DNA from: Lishizhenia tianjinensis
Lineage (GTDB): Bacteria; Bacteroidota; Bacteroidia; Flavobacteriales_D; Crocinitomicaceae
DNA length: 64,000 nt
Direction: 5' to 3'
Assembly (NCBI GenBank): GCA_943330745.2
Contig: CALQIX020000003.1
Span: forward strand, 62,001 to 126,000
Shown here: piece by piece, positions 29,263 to 37,735 of the stretch
Layout of the letters: each line of letters opens with the position of its first letter
How positions within the stretch are numbered: the first letter of the stretch is position 1
Notes under the pieces: generated by a model
Database searches by the model: none
Seen by the model: the letters and a program-made list of their open reading frames with translations, nothing else
What the model was told of the DNA's origin: nothing
Position numbers and translations under genes: made by a program

Positions 29263-29748
29263 TCACTTCAAACACTTAAAATAATCAAAGGGCTCATAGC
29301 AAGCATTACATTGATAATGAGCTTTGCAGGCTGTACTACCAAATAAACTCACCATTTTGGTATTTGAGGAATGACATTTTGGACAAGGAACTTCTGGTGC
29401 ATCGGCAAATAAAATACTTTTATCCGGTTCATCTACCGGTGGTGCAATGCCATACTCCTCAAGTTTCTTTCTTCCGTTTTCACTAATCCAATCAGTTGTC
29501 CAAGCAGGAGACAAAATGGTATCTATCGTAACGTCAGTTATTCCTTCTTTTGCTAATGCGGCTTCGATTTCTGATTCAATGACACGCATGGCAGGACAAC
29601 CAGAATACGTTGGTGTAATCGTTATTTTCACTCCCTCACCTACTGGCACAATGGAGCGAATAATCCCTAAATCGGCTATGGTAAGCACTGGAATTTCGGG
29701 ATCAGAAACTTGATCTAATATTTCCCAAACTCTTTCTTCTGTTACCAT
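29263..29748 (-). CDS. paaD: Phenylacetyl-CoA epoxidase assembly subunit PaaD
   Basis: 161 aa from the ATG at 29748; the longer frame to 29847 is not coding. N-terminal DUF59/MIP18-like domain with VSDPEIPVLTIADLGIIRSI and TYSGCPAMRVIESEI; the C-terminus is a Cys-rich zinc-ribbon-like module (CPKCHSSNTK, CKAHYQCNACYEPFDYFKC). PaaD is thought to help mature the Fe-S centre of the reductase PaaE. The start overlaps the end of paaC by seven bases. Confidence 0.94.
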   Translation of the reverse strand: MVTEERVWEILDQVSDPEIPVLTIADLGIIRSIVPVGEGVKITITPTYSGCPAMRVIESEIEAALAKEGITDVTIDTILSPAWTTDWISENGRKKLEEYGIAPPVDEPDKSILFADAPEVPCPKCHSSNTKMVSLFGSTACKAHYQCNACYEPFDYFKCLK

Positions 29749-30491
29749 TCCATGTTTGGATATGCACGTTGCATGTATTGCATTTCCGCTAACAAATGAC
29801 CTAAATGTTCTGAATGTTTTCCGATACGTCCTTCGCCAAATGACCAATTATTTGCAGGAGGCGTCAAGGTTGCTTCATCTAGAATTGATAAAACAAACAT
29901 ATCATATTCATTTCTAAACGTATTTAAATCAATTGCAATTCCTAGTTTAATTAGCTCAGCATCAACCCCATCCATGAAAAACAATTCTGTACGGTATCTC
30001 CACAAAATATTCAATGAATTTTGCACTCGATTGTGTGACTCTTCCGTTCCATCACCTAAGCGAATCACCCATTCTGACGAATGTTTTAAGTGATACCTTG
30101 TCTCTTTTAACGATTTTTCGGCGATAGCAGCCAATTGCTCATCTTTAGAATACTGAAGCTTTTCAAAAAACAACTTTCTGAAAGCATCAAACAAAAATTG
30201 ACGAACCATTGTATCACCAAAATCTCCGTTCGGTTGTTCAACTAAAACAGTATTTTTATACTCTCTGTCAATACGCAGAAAAGCTAATTTATCAGCATCA
30301 CGTCCCGCATTTTCAACAACTGCTGCGTAATTGAAGAAATTGGTTGCTTGACCAATTAAATCCAGTGAAATGTTGGTTAAAGCAATATCTTCCTCCAAAA
30401 TAGGCCCATGACCGCACCATTCAGCTAAGCGTTGACCAAGAATTAAACTATCGTCACCGATTCTTAAAATATATTCAAAAAGTGAATTCAT
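29742..30491 (-). CDS. paaC: Phenylacetyl-CoA epoxidase structural subunit PaaC
   Basis: 249 aa. Ferritin-like fold partner of PaaA, structurally related but without a full di-iron site. Recognised by LRIGDDSLILGQRLAEWCGHGPILEEDIALTNI-type start, LRIDREYKNTVLVEQPNGDF, RYHLKHSSEWVIRLGDGTEES and the HLLAEMQYMQRAYP C-terminus. It is nine bases after paaB and overlaps paaD. Confidence 0.95.
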   Translation of the reverse strand: MNSLFEYILRIGDDSLILGQRLAEWCGHGPILEEDIALTNISLDLIGQATNFFNYAAVVENAGRDADKLAFLRIDREYKNTVLVEQPNGDFGDTMVRQFLFDAFRKLFFEKLQYSKDEQLAAIAEKSLKETRYHLKHSSEWVIRLGDGTEESHNRVQNSLNILWRYRTELFFMDGVDAELIKLGIAIDLNTFRNEYDMFVLSILDEATLTPPANNWSFGEGRIGKHSEHLGHLLAEMQYMQRAYPNMEW

Positions 30492-30500
30492 ATCGCAGTA

Positions 30501-30791
30501 TTACATGTGAGAAATTCCATCCGGAACATCATAAAAGGTTGGATGCCTGTACACTTTAGACTCGGATGGCTCGAAAAACGCATCAGAATCTTGAGGATCA
30601 GAAGCAACTAAATTATTGGACTCAACCACCCAAATTGATATTCCTTCAGAGCGTCTAGTATAGACGTCACGTGCATTTTCAATTGCTAATTGTGCATCTG
30701 GAGCTCTAAGACTCCCCACGTGCTTATGACTCAATCCTTGTTTACTTCTGATAAAAACCTCCCATAGAGGCCATTCTTTTGCGTTAGACAT
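30501..30791 (-). CDS. paaB: Phenylacetyl-CoA epoxidase subunit PaaB
   Basis: 96 aa, the usual size. WPLWEVFIRSKQGLSHKHVGSL and DAQLAIENARDVYTRRSEGISIWVV are family signatures. PaaB holds PaaAC dimers together in the active complex. It sits 20 bases after paaA and nine before paaC. Confidence 0.96.
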   Translation of the reverse strand: MSNAKEWPLWEVFIRSKQGLSHKHVGSLRAPDAQLAIENARDVYTRRSEGISIWVVESNNLVASDPQDSDAFFEPSESKVYRHPTFYDVPDGISHM

Positions 30792-30811
30792 AATTCTCTA
30801 TATTTTATTAC

Positions 30812-31759
30812 CTATGCTATTCTTTTTGCGGCTCTTTTTTCGGCATGCGCCATTGCTGCTTCGCGCACCCACAAACCATTTTCTTTTGCTTCCTTGCGCG
30901 CCTTGATACGATCGTGATTACAAGGACCATTTCCTTCTACCACTTGCCAAAACTCATCCCAATTAATTGCACCAGATTCATAGTGCCCCGTTTCTTCGTT
31001 CCACTTCAAATCTGGATCAGGAACACTTAAACCAATTAATTCAGCTTGCGGAACGGTAACATCAATAAATTGTTGACGCAAATCATCATTTGAAAGGCGT
31101 TTAATTTTCCATTTCATCGATTGTTTGGAATGTTTCGATTCCTCATCATTGGGACCAAACATCATTAAAGCAGGCCACCAAAAACGATTAAAGGCATCTT
31201 GCGCCATCGCTTTTTGTTCAGGAGATCCTTGAGCTAAAACAGTCATGATTTCAAATCCCTGACGCTGATGAAAAGATTCCTCTTTACACACCCGCACCAT
31301 TGCCCGAGCATATGGTCCATATGAACAACGACACAAAGGAACTTGATTCATAATTGCGGCACCATCAACTAACCAACCAATTGCACCCATGTCTGCCCAC
31401 GTAGGAGTAGGGTAATTAAAAATAGATGAATATTTGGCTTTCCCCGAATGCAGATCATCAATTGTCTGCTCTCTATCTGCTCCTAAGGTTTCAACCGCAC
31501 TATATAAATACAAACCATGACCTGCCTCATCTTGAACTTTAGCCAGTAGAACCGCTTTCCTCCTCAAATTTGGAGCTCTTGTAATCCAGTTTCCTTCCGG
31601 CAACATTCCAACTACCTCGGAGTGTGCATGCTGAGAAATTTGACGGATCAAGGTTCTTCGATATTCTTCTGGCATCCAATCATTTGGTTCAATTCTGATT
31701 TCGGCATCTACCTTTTCCTGAAAACGAGTTTCTAATTCCACTAAACTAATTTCTTTCAT
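30812..31759 (-). CDS. paaA: Phenylacetyl-CoA 1,2-epoxidase catalytic subunit PaaA
   Basis: 315 aa from the ATG at 31759. Catalytic di-iron subunit that epoxidises phenylacetyl-CoA, the key step of aerobic phenylacetate degradation. Metal-ligand motifs: [15 protein letters not shown] and [28 protein letters not shown] and [17 protein letters not shown] are also conserved. A TAGCTTTG box lies 18 bases upstream. The operon continues as paaBCD; the reductase paaE, normally next, is not in this window, nor is paaK, paaF, paaG or paaZ. Confidence 0.97.
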   Translation of the reverse strand: MKEISLVELETRFQEKVDAEIRIEPNDWMPEEYRRTLIRQISQHAHSEVVGMLPEGNWITRAPNLRRKAVLLAKVQDEAGHGLYLYSAVETLGADREQTIDDLHSGKAKYSSIFNYPTPTWADMGAIGWLVDGAAIMNQVPLCRCSYGPYARAMVRVCKEESFHQRQGFEIMTVLAQGSPEQKAMAQDAFNRFWWPALMMFGPNDEESKHSKQSMKWKIKRLSNDDLRQQFIDVTVPQAELIGLSVPDPDLKWNEETGHYESGAINWDEFWQVVEGNGPCNHDRIKARKEAKENGLWVREAAMAHAEKRAAKRIA

Positions 31760-31777
31760 ATCGTTTTTTAGTTTTAA

Positions 31778-31785
31778 CAAAGCTA
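31778..31785 (-). promoter_or_regulatory. -7 promoter box TAGCTTTG for paaABCD
   Basis: Exact TAnnTTTG match on the minus strand, 18 bases before the paaA ATG. Confidence 0.5.
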
Positions 31786-31863
31786 CTGAATACTAAACAA
31801 AGAAATACTGATTTTGATCACGTAAATAAATAATTTTTAGCATAAAATAATAGAAATCTGATG

Positions 31864-31917
31864 TTGTGTTTTTTTTCAATGGAGCATGAACGCACGAAAC
31901 ACAAGTTTTTTGTGTTT
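31864..31917 (+). promoter_or_regulatory. Possible operator: three TTGTGTTT / AAACACAA units
   Basis: TTGTGTTT at 31864-31871, AAACACAA at 31897-31904 and TTGTGTTT at 31910-31917. The last two form an eight-base-pair inverted repeat with a five-base spacer. The site lies in the paaA-DUF1295 divergent gap, next to a TTTATTTG promoter-like box (31914-31921). It could be a repressor site or a weak hairpin. Confidence 0.3.
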
Positions 31918-31942
31918 ATTTGTAACATTAAAATAAATCCTT

Positions 31943-32872
31943 ATGTTGTCTACCATCTTGTTGTTAATCATTACAGTTGTCGTTGTACCTGTAATTTCAT
32001 TTTATTTTGGAACACCTCTAGAACCTTTACAAAATGATATTCTTTCTTGCATGGGAATTTCCGTTTCCGTTGTAATTGGATATTGCTTTCTTGTTGGTGA
32101 ATTAGCCAAAAACAATTCGCAAGTAGATAAATTGTGGAGCATAATACCTATCTATTACGTTTGGCACATGGCCGCAATGGGAGATTTTCACCCACGCATG
32201 GTTTTTATGAGTGTTCTTGTAACCATTTGGGGAGCCAGATTAACCTATAACTTTGCCAGACGAGGAGCTTATCAATGGAAATTTTGGGCGGGCGAAGAAG
32301 ATTACAGATGGGAAATTCTTCGAAAAAAACCGGGTTTTAATAATCGTTTCATTTGGATGGCCTTTAATTTATTCTTTATTTCTGCTTATCAAAATGTATT
32401 GATTTTTCTATTCACAGTCCCAATACTTACAGTTCTTTACAGCGGTTCACCCGAGTCGATTACTATGATAGATTGGATATTAGGCCTATTATACGTTGGT
32501 TGTGTTATCATTGAATTTATCGCCGATCAACAACAATATGATTTTCAGACTGAAAAACACCGAAGAATAAATGCGGGTGAAGACCTTGGCGAATATAAAT
32601 CAGGTTTCATTGCTAAAGGTCTTTGGGGGCTTGTGAGACACCCGAATTATGCCATGGAACAATCTATTTGGTTGATCTTTTATGGTTTCAGTGTCGTATC
32701 AACCGGAGAATGGATCAATTGGTCGATGCCTGGATGTTTGCTCCTTTTAGTTTTATTCAAAGGAAGTTCAGACTTTTCTGAAGAGATCTCTGCTGAAAAA
32801 TATCCAGAATATAAAGAATACCAAAAACAAGTTCCGCGCTTCATTCCTTTTACGAAATTCTCTAAAAAATGA
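31943..32872 (+). CDS. DUF1295 membrane protein (steroid 5-alpha-reductase-like fold)
   Basis: 309 aa with about seven membrane segments. VDKLWSIIPIYYVWHMAA, WGARLTYNFARRGAY and the C-terminal GLWGLVRHPNYAMEQSIWLIFYGF are signatures of the DUF1295 family, which shares the ICMT/steroid reductase fold and the RHPNY NADPH- or cofactor-contacting motif. The substrate in bacteria is unknown. The stop overlaps the nth start by four bases (ATGA), so the two are coupled. Confidence 0.88.
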   Translation: MLSTILLLIITVVVVPVISFYFGTPLEPLQNDILSCMGISVSVVIGYCFLVGELAKNNSQVDKLWSIIPIYYVWHMAAMGDFHPRMVFMSVLVTIWGARLTYNFARRGAYQWKFWAGEEDYRWEILRKKPGFNNRFIWMAFNLFFISAYQNVLIFLFTVPILTVLYSGSPESITMIDWILGLLYVGCVIIEFIADQQQYDFQTEKHRRINAGEDLGEYKSGFIAKGLWGLVRHPNYAMEQSIWLIFYGFSVVSTGEWINWSMPGCLLLLVLFKGSSDFSEEISAEKYPEYKEYQKQVPRFIPFTKFSKK

Positions 32873-33513
32873 CCAAAAAGGAAAAAGCCAAATACGTAAT
32901 TGAAGAACTGGAAAAACTGTATCCTGAAACACCCATTCCGCTCGATCATTCGGATGCATACACCTTGCTAATTGCTGTTTTACTTTCCGCACAATGCACT
33001 GATGCTCGGGTAAATAAAATTACACCTGCGTTGTTTGCTAAAGCTTCTACTCCGCAACAAATGATTCAATTGACCGTGGAAGAAATTCGAGAAATTATTA
33101 AACCTTGCGGATTATCCCCGAAGAAATCGAAAGCTATTTTTGATCTTTCTCACTTAATATTAAACAATCACCAAGGGGAAGTCCCACAAACATTTGAAGA
33201 TTTGGAAGCACTTCCTGGCGTTGGGCATAAAACAGCATCCGTTGTTATGTCACAAGCATTTGGTGTTCCTGCATTTCCGGTTGATACGCATATTCACAGA
33301 CTTTTGATACGCTGGGGATTGACGTCTGGTAAAAATGTTGAAGAAACCGAAAAGGATGCTAAGAAACTCTTTCCCATGGAATTATGGAATAAATTGCATT
33401 TACAAATCATTTTTTACGGACGAGAATATTCTCCAGCCCGAAGTCCAAAATTGGAAATGGATTACATTACGAGGACAATTGGAACTAAAAAAGCACTTTT
33501 AGAATTACGTTGA
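32869..33513 (+). CDS. nth: Endonuclease III-like DNA glycosylase without Fe-S cysteines
   Basis: 214 aa. Helix-hairpin-helix with LPGVGHKTASVVM (catalytic Lys) and the catalytic Asp in FPVDTHIHRLLIRWGL. It removes oxidised pyrimidines and nicks the abasic site. The C-terminus, where classical Nth has four Cys binding a [4Fe-4S] cluster, reads YGREYSPARSPKLEMDYIT and contains no Cys at all, so the cluster is absent. Both catalytic residues remain, so it should be active. It overlaps the DUF1295 gene by four bases. Confidence 0.93.
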   Translation: MTKKEKAKYVIEELEKLYPETPIPLDHSDAYTLLIAVLLSAQCTDARVNKITPALFAKASTPQQMIQLTVEEIREIIKPCGLSPKKSKAIFDLSHLILNNHQGEVPQTFEDLEALPGVGHKTASVVMSQAFGVPAFPVDTHIHRLLIRWGLTSGKNVEETEKDAKKLFPMELWNKLHLQIIFYGREYSPARSPKLEMDYITRTIGTKKALLELR

Positions 33514-33584
33514 CATTAAAAATAACTGCGAATTTTTATAACTTTTTTACCACACATTCCCAAATTCAGTTTCAATAATTAAAC

Positions 33585-33592
33585 TAACTTTG
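33585..33592 (+). promoter_or_regulatory. -7 promoter box TAACTTTG for purB
   Basis: Exact TAnnTTTG match, 19 bases before the purB ATG, in the gap after nth. Confidence 0.55.
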
Positions 33593-33611
33593 TTGCTTAA
33601 TTCTAATCAAT

Positions 33612-34967
33612 ATGAACTTCAGTAGTTTAACGGCTATTTCTCCAATAGATGGAAGATACCAATCTAAAACAGAAGCACTTCAACCTTATTTTTCAGAATT
33701 TGGCCTTATCAAATACCGAGTTCAAGTTGAAGTGGAGTATTTCATAGCTTTGGCTGAAAGCAAACTCGAGCCACTTAGGGATTTTCCTTTGAATAAATTG
33801 GATGAATTAAGGAAGATTTATATAGACTTCAGCGAAAGTGATGCATTATGGATCAAGGAAAAGGAAAAAATAACCAATCATGATGTAAAAGCAGTTGAGT
33901 ATTTCCTGAAAGAAAAACTGGAAGGCCTTGAATTGAGTAAATACCTAGAATTTGTTCATTTTGGGCTCACCTCTCAAGATATTAATAACACAGCGATTCC
34001 TCTCTCTTTAAAGGATGGAATACACGCTGTTTACTTGCCTGAATTATTACAGTTAATCTCTAAATTGAAAGAATACCAAGAGACGTGGAAAGATGTATCA
34101 ATGTTGGCACGAACTCATGGTCAACCGGCTTCCCCTACTCGACTGGGAAAAGAAATTCAAGTTTTTTCCGAACGTTTAGAAAAACAACTTTCTATGTTAA
34201 ATTCAATTCCTTTTTCAGCAAAATTTGGTGGGGCAACTGGAAATTTTAACGCACATCATGTGGCATTTCCAACTGAAAACTGGGTGGAATTTGCCAATCA
34301 ATTTGTGAATTCTACATTAGGACTAGATCGAAGCCAAACGACAACTCAAATTGAACATTATGATAATTTAGCGGCACTGTTTGATGGATTAAAACGAATT
34401 AATACAATTATTCTCGATTTGAATCGCGATATGTGGACATACATTTCGATGGATTATTTCAAACAAAAAATCAAGGAAGGCGAAATTGGTTCTTCTGCCA
34501 TGCCGCACAAAGTAAATCCAATTGATTTTGAAAACTCGGAAGGGAATATTGGAATTGCCAATGCTTTATTTGAACATTTGGCGGCAAAACTTCCTGTTTC
34601 AAGATTACAACGAGATTTAACCGATTCTACCGTACTAAGAGTTGTTGGTGTTCCAATTGCACATACACTCATTGCTTTTTCATCCACACTTAAAGGATTG
34701 AACAAGTTGTTATTGAATGAATCCGCTTTTGAAAAGGATTTAAGAAATAATTGGGCCGTAGTTGCGGAAGCAATTCAATCCGTTTTACGCAGAGAAGGAT
34801 TTGAAAAACCCTATGAACTATTGAAGGATTTAACACGGACGAATGAGGGTATAACTCAAAATAGTGTTCACCTTTTTATAGATACATTAAAGGTTTCGGA
34901 GTTAATAAAAGAAGAATTAAAAGCGATAACACCACATAATTACACGGGAATTCAATTGGTAAAATAA
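33612..34967 (+). CDS. purB: Adenylosuccinate lyase
   Basis: 451 aa. Acts twice in purine synthesis: releases fumarate from SAICAR and from adenylosuccinate. Motifs: SPIDGRYQSK at the start, EVEYFIAL, FVHFGLTSQDINNTA, LARTHGQPASPT, and the signature loop GEIGSSAMPHKVNPIDFENSEGN-type with catalytic Ser. Length and order match the long PurB type of Proteobacteria and Bacteroidota. The secreted unknown gene follows after six bases. Confidence 0.97.
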   Translation: MNFSSLTAISPIDGRYQSKTEALQPYFSEFGLIKYRVQVEVEYFIALAESKLEPLRDFPLNKLDELRKIYIDFSESDALWIKEKEKITNHDVKAVEYFLKEKLEGLELSKYLEFVHFGLTSQDINNTAIPLSLKDGIHAVYLPELLQLISKLKEYQETWKDVSMLARTHGQPASPTRLGKEIQVFSERLEKQLSMLNSIPFSAKFGGATGNFNAHHVAFPTENWVEFANQFVNSTLGLDRSQTTTQIEHYDNLAALFDGLKRINTIILDLNRDMWTYISMDYFKQKIKEGEIGSSAMPHKVNPIDFENSEGNIGIANALFEHLAAKLPVSRLQRDLTDSTVLRVVGVPIAHTLIAFSSTLKGLNKLLLNESAFEKDLRNNWAVVAEAIQSVLRREGFEKPYELLKDLTRTNEGITQNSVHLFIDTLKVSELIKEELKAITPHNYTGIQLVK

Positions 34968-34973
34968 AGCTCT

Positions 34974-36542
34974 ATGAAAAAACTAATTCTTTTAGTGATA
35001 TTGTTTTTTTCAACGGTTGAAATAAATGCTCAATCGAATATCCAATGGGGTCCTCTTGAAAGAGGAAATGGCAATTTACTTTCAATCATGCCAAAAACAG
35101 CTGGAAATTTTTATTCATTACGATGGCTAGGCGGAAGAGTTTTTGGATCATACTACATTGTTGAACACGAAAATTTAACTAAGCTAGAAACTGCTAAAAT
35201 CAAGCAATCTGTTGATAATGGAATGGCAACCATGGAATATGGGGCAACCATAAATCAGTCGCCAGTAATTTTTCTATCTGATAAGAATGGTAAAAAAAAT
35301 TGCATGTATTACCAGAAATTAGGCCCGAATTTAAAACCAGTTGGTCCTGGAGAAGAATTGGTATGCTACGAAAATGATAAATTGGGAGCACAACCAGATT
35401 TCCAGATCGTACAGTCAATTAATAAAAAATTTGTCGCTATTTCTTATGAAATTCAAGGTAATAAATTAAATCAAGACACGTATGGCTTCGTTATTTTGGA
35501 TTCCAATCTTATTGAAGTTAATAAAGGGATATACACCCTTCCATTCAATGGGAATATGGCAACGATAAACGAGCATCATCTATCCAATAACGGTGAGTTT
35601 TATATGAGTGTGACAGAACATCTTTCGCCAAATGATCGCATGTTTACTAGAAATTCAAGAAACTACAAGGCAATGCATGTGTATCAAATAAAATCGGATT
35701 CTTTGAGGTCATTTCAATTAGATTTTAGTGGGAAACGTGTGGAGGCCATAGCAATGAAAAGCAACGATAGCTTATTCACCTTAACTGGCTTATATGGAGA
35801 AAAAGATGTTCAGGGATCATCCGGGGTATTTTATTTAACGTTGAATGCAAAAAACGGATCCATCAATAGGCAAGGTTTTGTTCCTTTCAGTAATGAACTG
35901 ACCAGAATTCAATGGAGTGATAACAATCGTGTTTATGGTCGAAATAACATGATGAATCAAAATTGGCAGTCTTCAAGTCAAATTTATGATTATCAGTTAA
36001 GAAACATGGATTTATTGCCCGATGGAAGCATCGTTGGCTCCGTTGAACAATACTACGTTTATTCTCGAACCAATTTTGATTCAAGAACGGGTATATCAAA
36101 CTCCGTAAATTATTACTATTATGATGATATTTTAGCTTTTAAAATTGGTGCAAGTAATAGTTTTGATTGGTGTAAAACCATTGAAAAAAGTCAAGCATCC
36201 TTAAATGATAACGGTCCTTTTAGCTCATATGCTCATTATTTTAATGATGGTAAATTTTGCTTGGTTTTTAACGATAATAACCGAAATTATTCCGATAATG
36301 GTGATTTTAAAACAACAGATGGAATTCGAACGACCAATTTCTCCAGAAACCGTACGACAATTGCTTCCGTGGAAATCGACCTAAAAACGGGAGATCTTTT
36401 GCGTAAATCAATGTTCAACCAAAAAGAGATCAATTCCATCATTGTTCCCAAATTATTTTCGGTGGATCAATTCAACAAACAACTTATTTTATACGCTGTT
36501 TCTGGCGGTAGAGAGCGGTTTGGAATTTTAAATCTCAAATAA
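34974..36542 (+). CDS. Secreted protein of unknown function
   Basis: 522 aa. Signal peptide MKKLILLVILFFSTVEINAQ. The rest is beta-rich, with repeated short strand-turn segments and many Asn, Asp, Tyr and Ser residues (NNRVYGRNNMMNQNWQSSS, YYYYDDILAFKIG), suggesting a beta-propeller-like fold. There is no T9SS tail, so it probably stays in the periplasm or at the outer membrane's inner face. I do not recognise a family. It is six bases after purB and two bases before the ThrE-like gene. Confidence 0.7.
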   Translation: MKKLILLVILFFSTVEINAQSNIQWGPLERGNGNLLSIMPKTAGNFYSLRWLGGRVFGSYYIVEHENLTKLETAKIKQSVDNGMATMEYGATINQSPVIFLSDKNGKKNCMYYQKLGPNLKPVGPGEELVCYENDKLGAQPDFQIVQSINKKFVAISYEIQGNKLNQDTYGFVILDSNLIEVNKGIYTLPFNGNMATINEHHLSNNGEFYMSVTEHLSPNDRMFTRNSRNYKAMHVYQIKSDSLRSFQLDFSGKRVEAIAMKSNDSLFTLTGLYGEKDVQGSSGVFYLTLNAKNGSINRQGFVPFSNELTRIQWSDNNRVYGRNNMMNQNWQSSSQIYDYQLRNMDLLPDGSIVGSVEQYYVYSRTNFDSRTGISNSVNYYYYDDILAFKIGASNSFDWCKTIEKSQASLNDNGPFSSYAHYFNDGKFCLVFNDNNRNYSDNGDFKTTDGIRTTNFSRNRTTIASVEIDLKTGDLLRKSMFNQKEINSIIVPKLFSVDQFNKQLILYAVSGGRERFGILNLK

Positions 36543-36544
36543 AA

Positions 36545-37735
36545 TTGACCACTAAAGAAACTTTTATTTTAGAGTTAGCGCATTCAATGCAACAATTTGG
36601 GATTCCCTCCCATCGATTAGAAAACTCCTTAAATGATGTCTGCAAATCAATCGGACTCCAAGCAACTATTATTCCCAATCCCGAATATGTTTCAATTACA
36701 TTTTTCTCGAGTGAAAACCCCTATACGATAAATAAGAAAAGTGGTCGAATTGATATTAATTTTCATCGAATTGTAGCATTGAGTGAATTAGTAGAAAGTG
36801 TTATTCAGAAAGAAATACCGATTGATCAAGCTTTAATGGATTTAGCGGGCATTCACGGAAAACCTATGCTTTATTCAAAATTGGTAAATATTTTTTCAAT
36901 TTCCCTTTCCTCCTTATCCGCTGCGTGTGTTTTTGGAGGAGGATATAATGAAATGTTTGTTTCCGGTGTAATTGGTTTATTCGTTGGAGTAATAAATGTA
37001 TGGGTTCCTCATTTCTCCAAAATTTCATTATTGCTTTCAGCCGCTTTTGCCATTGTATTCTCGCAGTTTTCAGTTTCTTTTTTAGGCACCTATTCCATTG
37101 AAATTGCATCTATTACTGGTCTTATTTTACTAATACCGGGATTTACCCTTTCTTTGGCTATTTCGGAGTTAGCCCACAGTCATGCGCAATCTGGTACGAT
37201 TCGGTTGGCTCAATCCATTATTTCTTTTGTTATGATGGCAGTTGGAATTGGTTTGGGGTATCAATTGATCTCTTATATTCCCTTTGAACATTGGTCAGTT
37301 TTTCACGTGAATCATCCGAAGTGGCTTGTTTTCATTGCTCTTTTGTTAATTCCCGCTGGTTTTTTGGTTTTATTTAATGCGCTTCCAAAACACTATCCAT
37401 GGATTTTACTAGCTTGTCTTATCTCGTATTTTAGTTTAAACTTATTTGATTTTCTTTCGGTGGATGGATTAACCGTTTTCTTTTCTGCTTTAACGTTGGG
37501 CTTAATGAGTAATGCGATTGCTCGTTGGAAAAAACTTCCCGTTTCTCTCATGCTCGTTCCAGGTATTATTTTGTTGGTTCCTGGTTCAATTGGATTTAAA
37601 AGCTTAGCTTATTTAGTAAATAATCAAACATTAACAGGCATTGACACTGCATTTTCCACCATCATTGCTGCTGTTGCCTTGGCCTCTGGATTATTATTTT
37701 CTAATATTTTATTGGATTCAAAACAAGGGTTCTAA
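36545..37735 (+). CDS. Threonine/serine exporter (ThrE/DUF1212 family)
   Basis: 396 aa. The N-terminal ~115 residues form the soluble DUF1212 start (LELAHSMQQFGIPSHRLENSL, PEYVSITFFS), then about ten membrane segments follow (residues ~120-390). It exports threonine and serine in Corynebacterium. Here both halves are fused in one polypeptide; in other bacteria they can be two proteins. The start is TTG at 36545, two bases after the previous stop. The end overlaps the convergent dnaE end by four bases. Confidence 0.88.
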   Translation: MTTKETFILELAHSMQQFGIPSHRLENSLNDVCKSIGLQATIIPNPEYVSITFFSSENPYTINKKSGRIDINFHRIVALSELVESVIQKEIPIDQALMDLAGIHGKPMLYSKLVNIFSISLSSLSAACVFGGGYNEMFVSGVIGLFVGVINVWVPHFSKISLLLSAAFAIVFSQFSVSFLGTYSIEIASITGLILLIPGFTLSLAISELAHSHAQSGTIRLAQSIISFVMMAVGIGLGYQLISYIPFEHWSVFHVNHPKWLVFIALLLIPAGFLVLFNALPKHYPWILLACLISYFSLNLFDFLSVDGLTVFFSALTLGLMSNAIARWKKLPVSLMLVPGIILLVPGSIGFKSLAYLVNNQTLTGIDTAFSTIIAAVALASGLLFSNILLDSKQGF

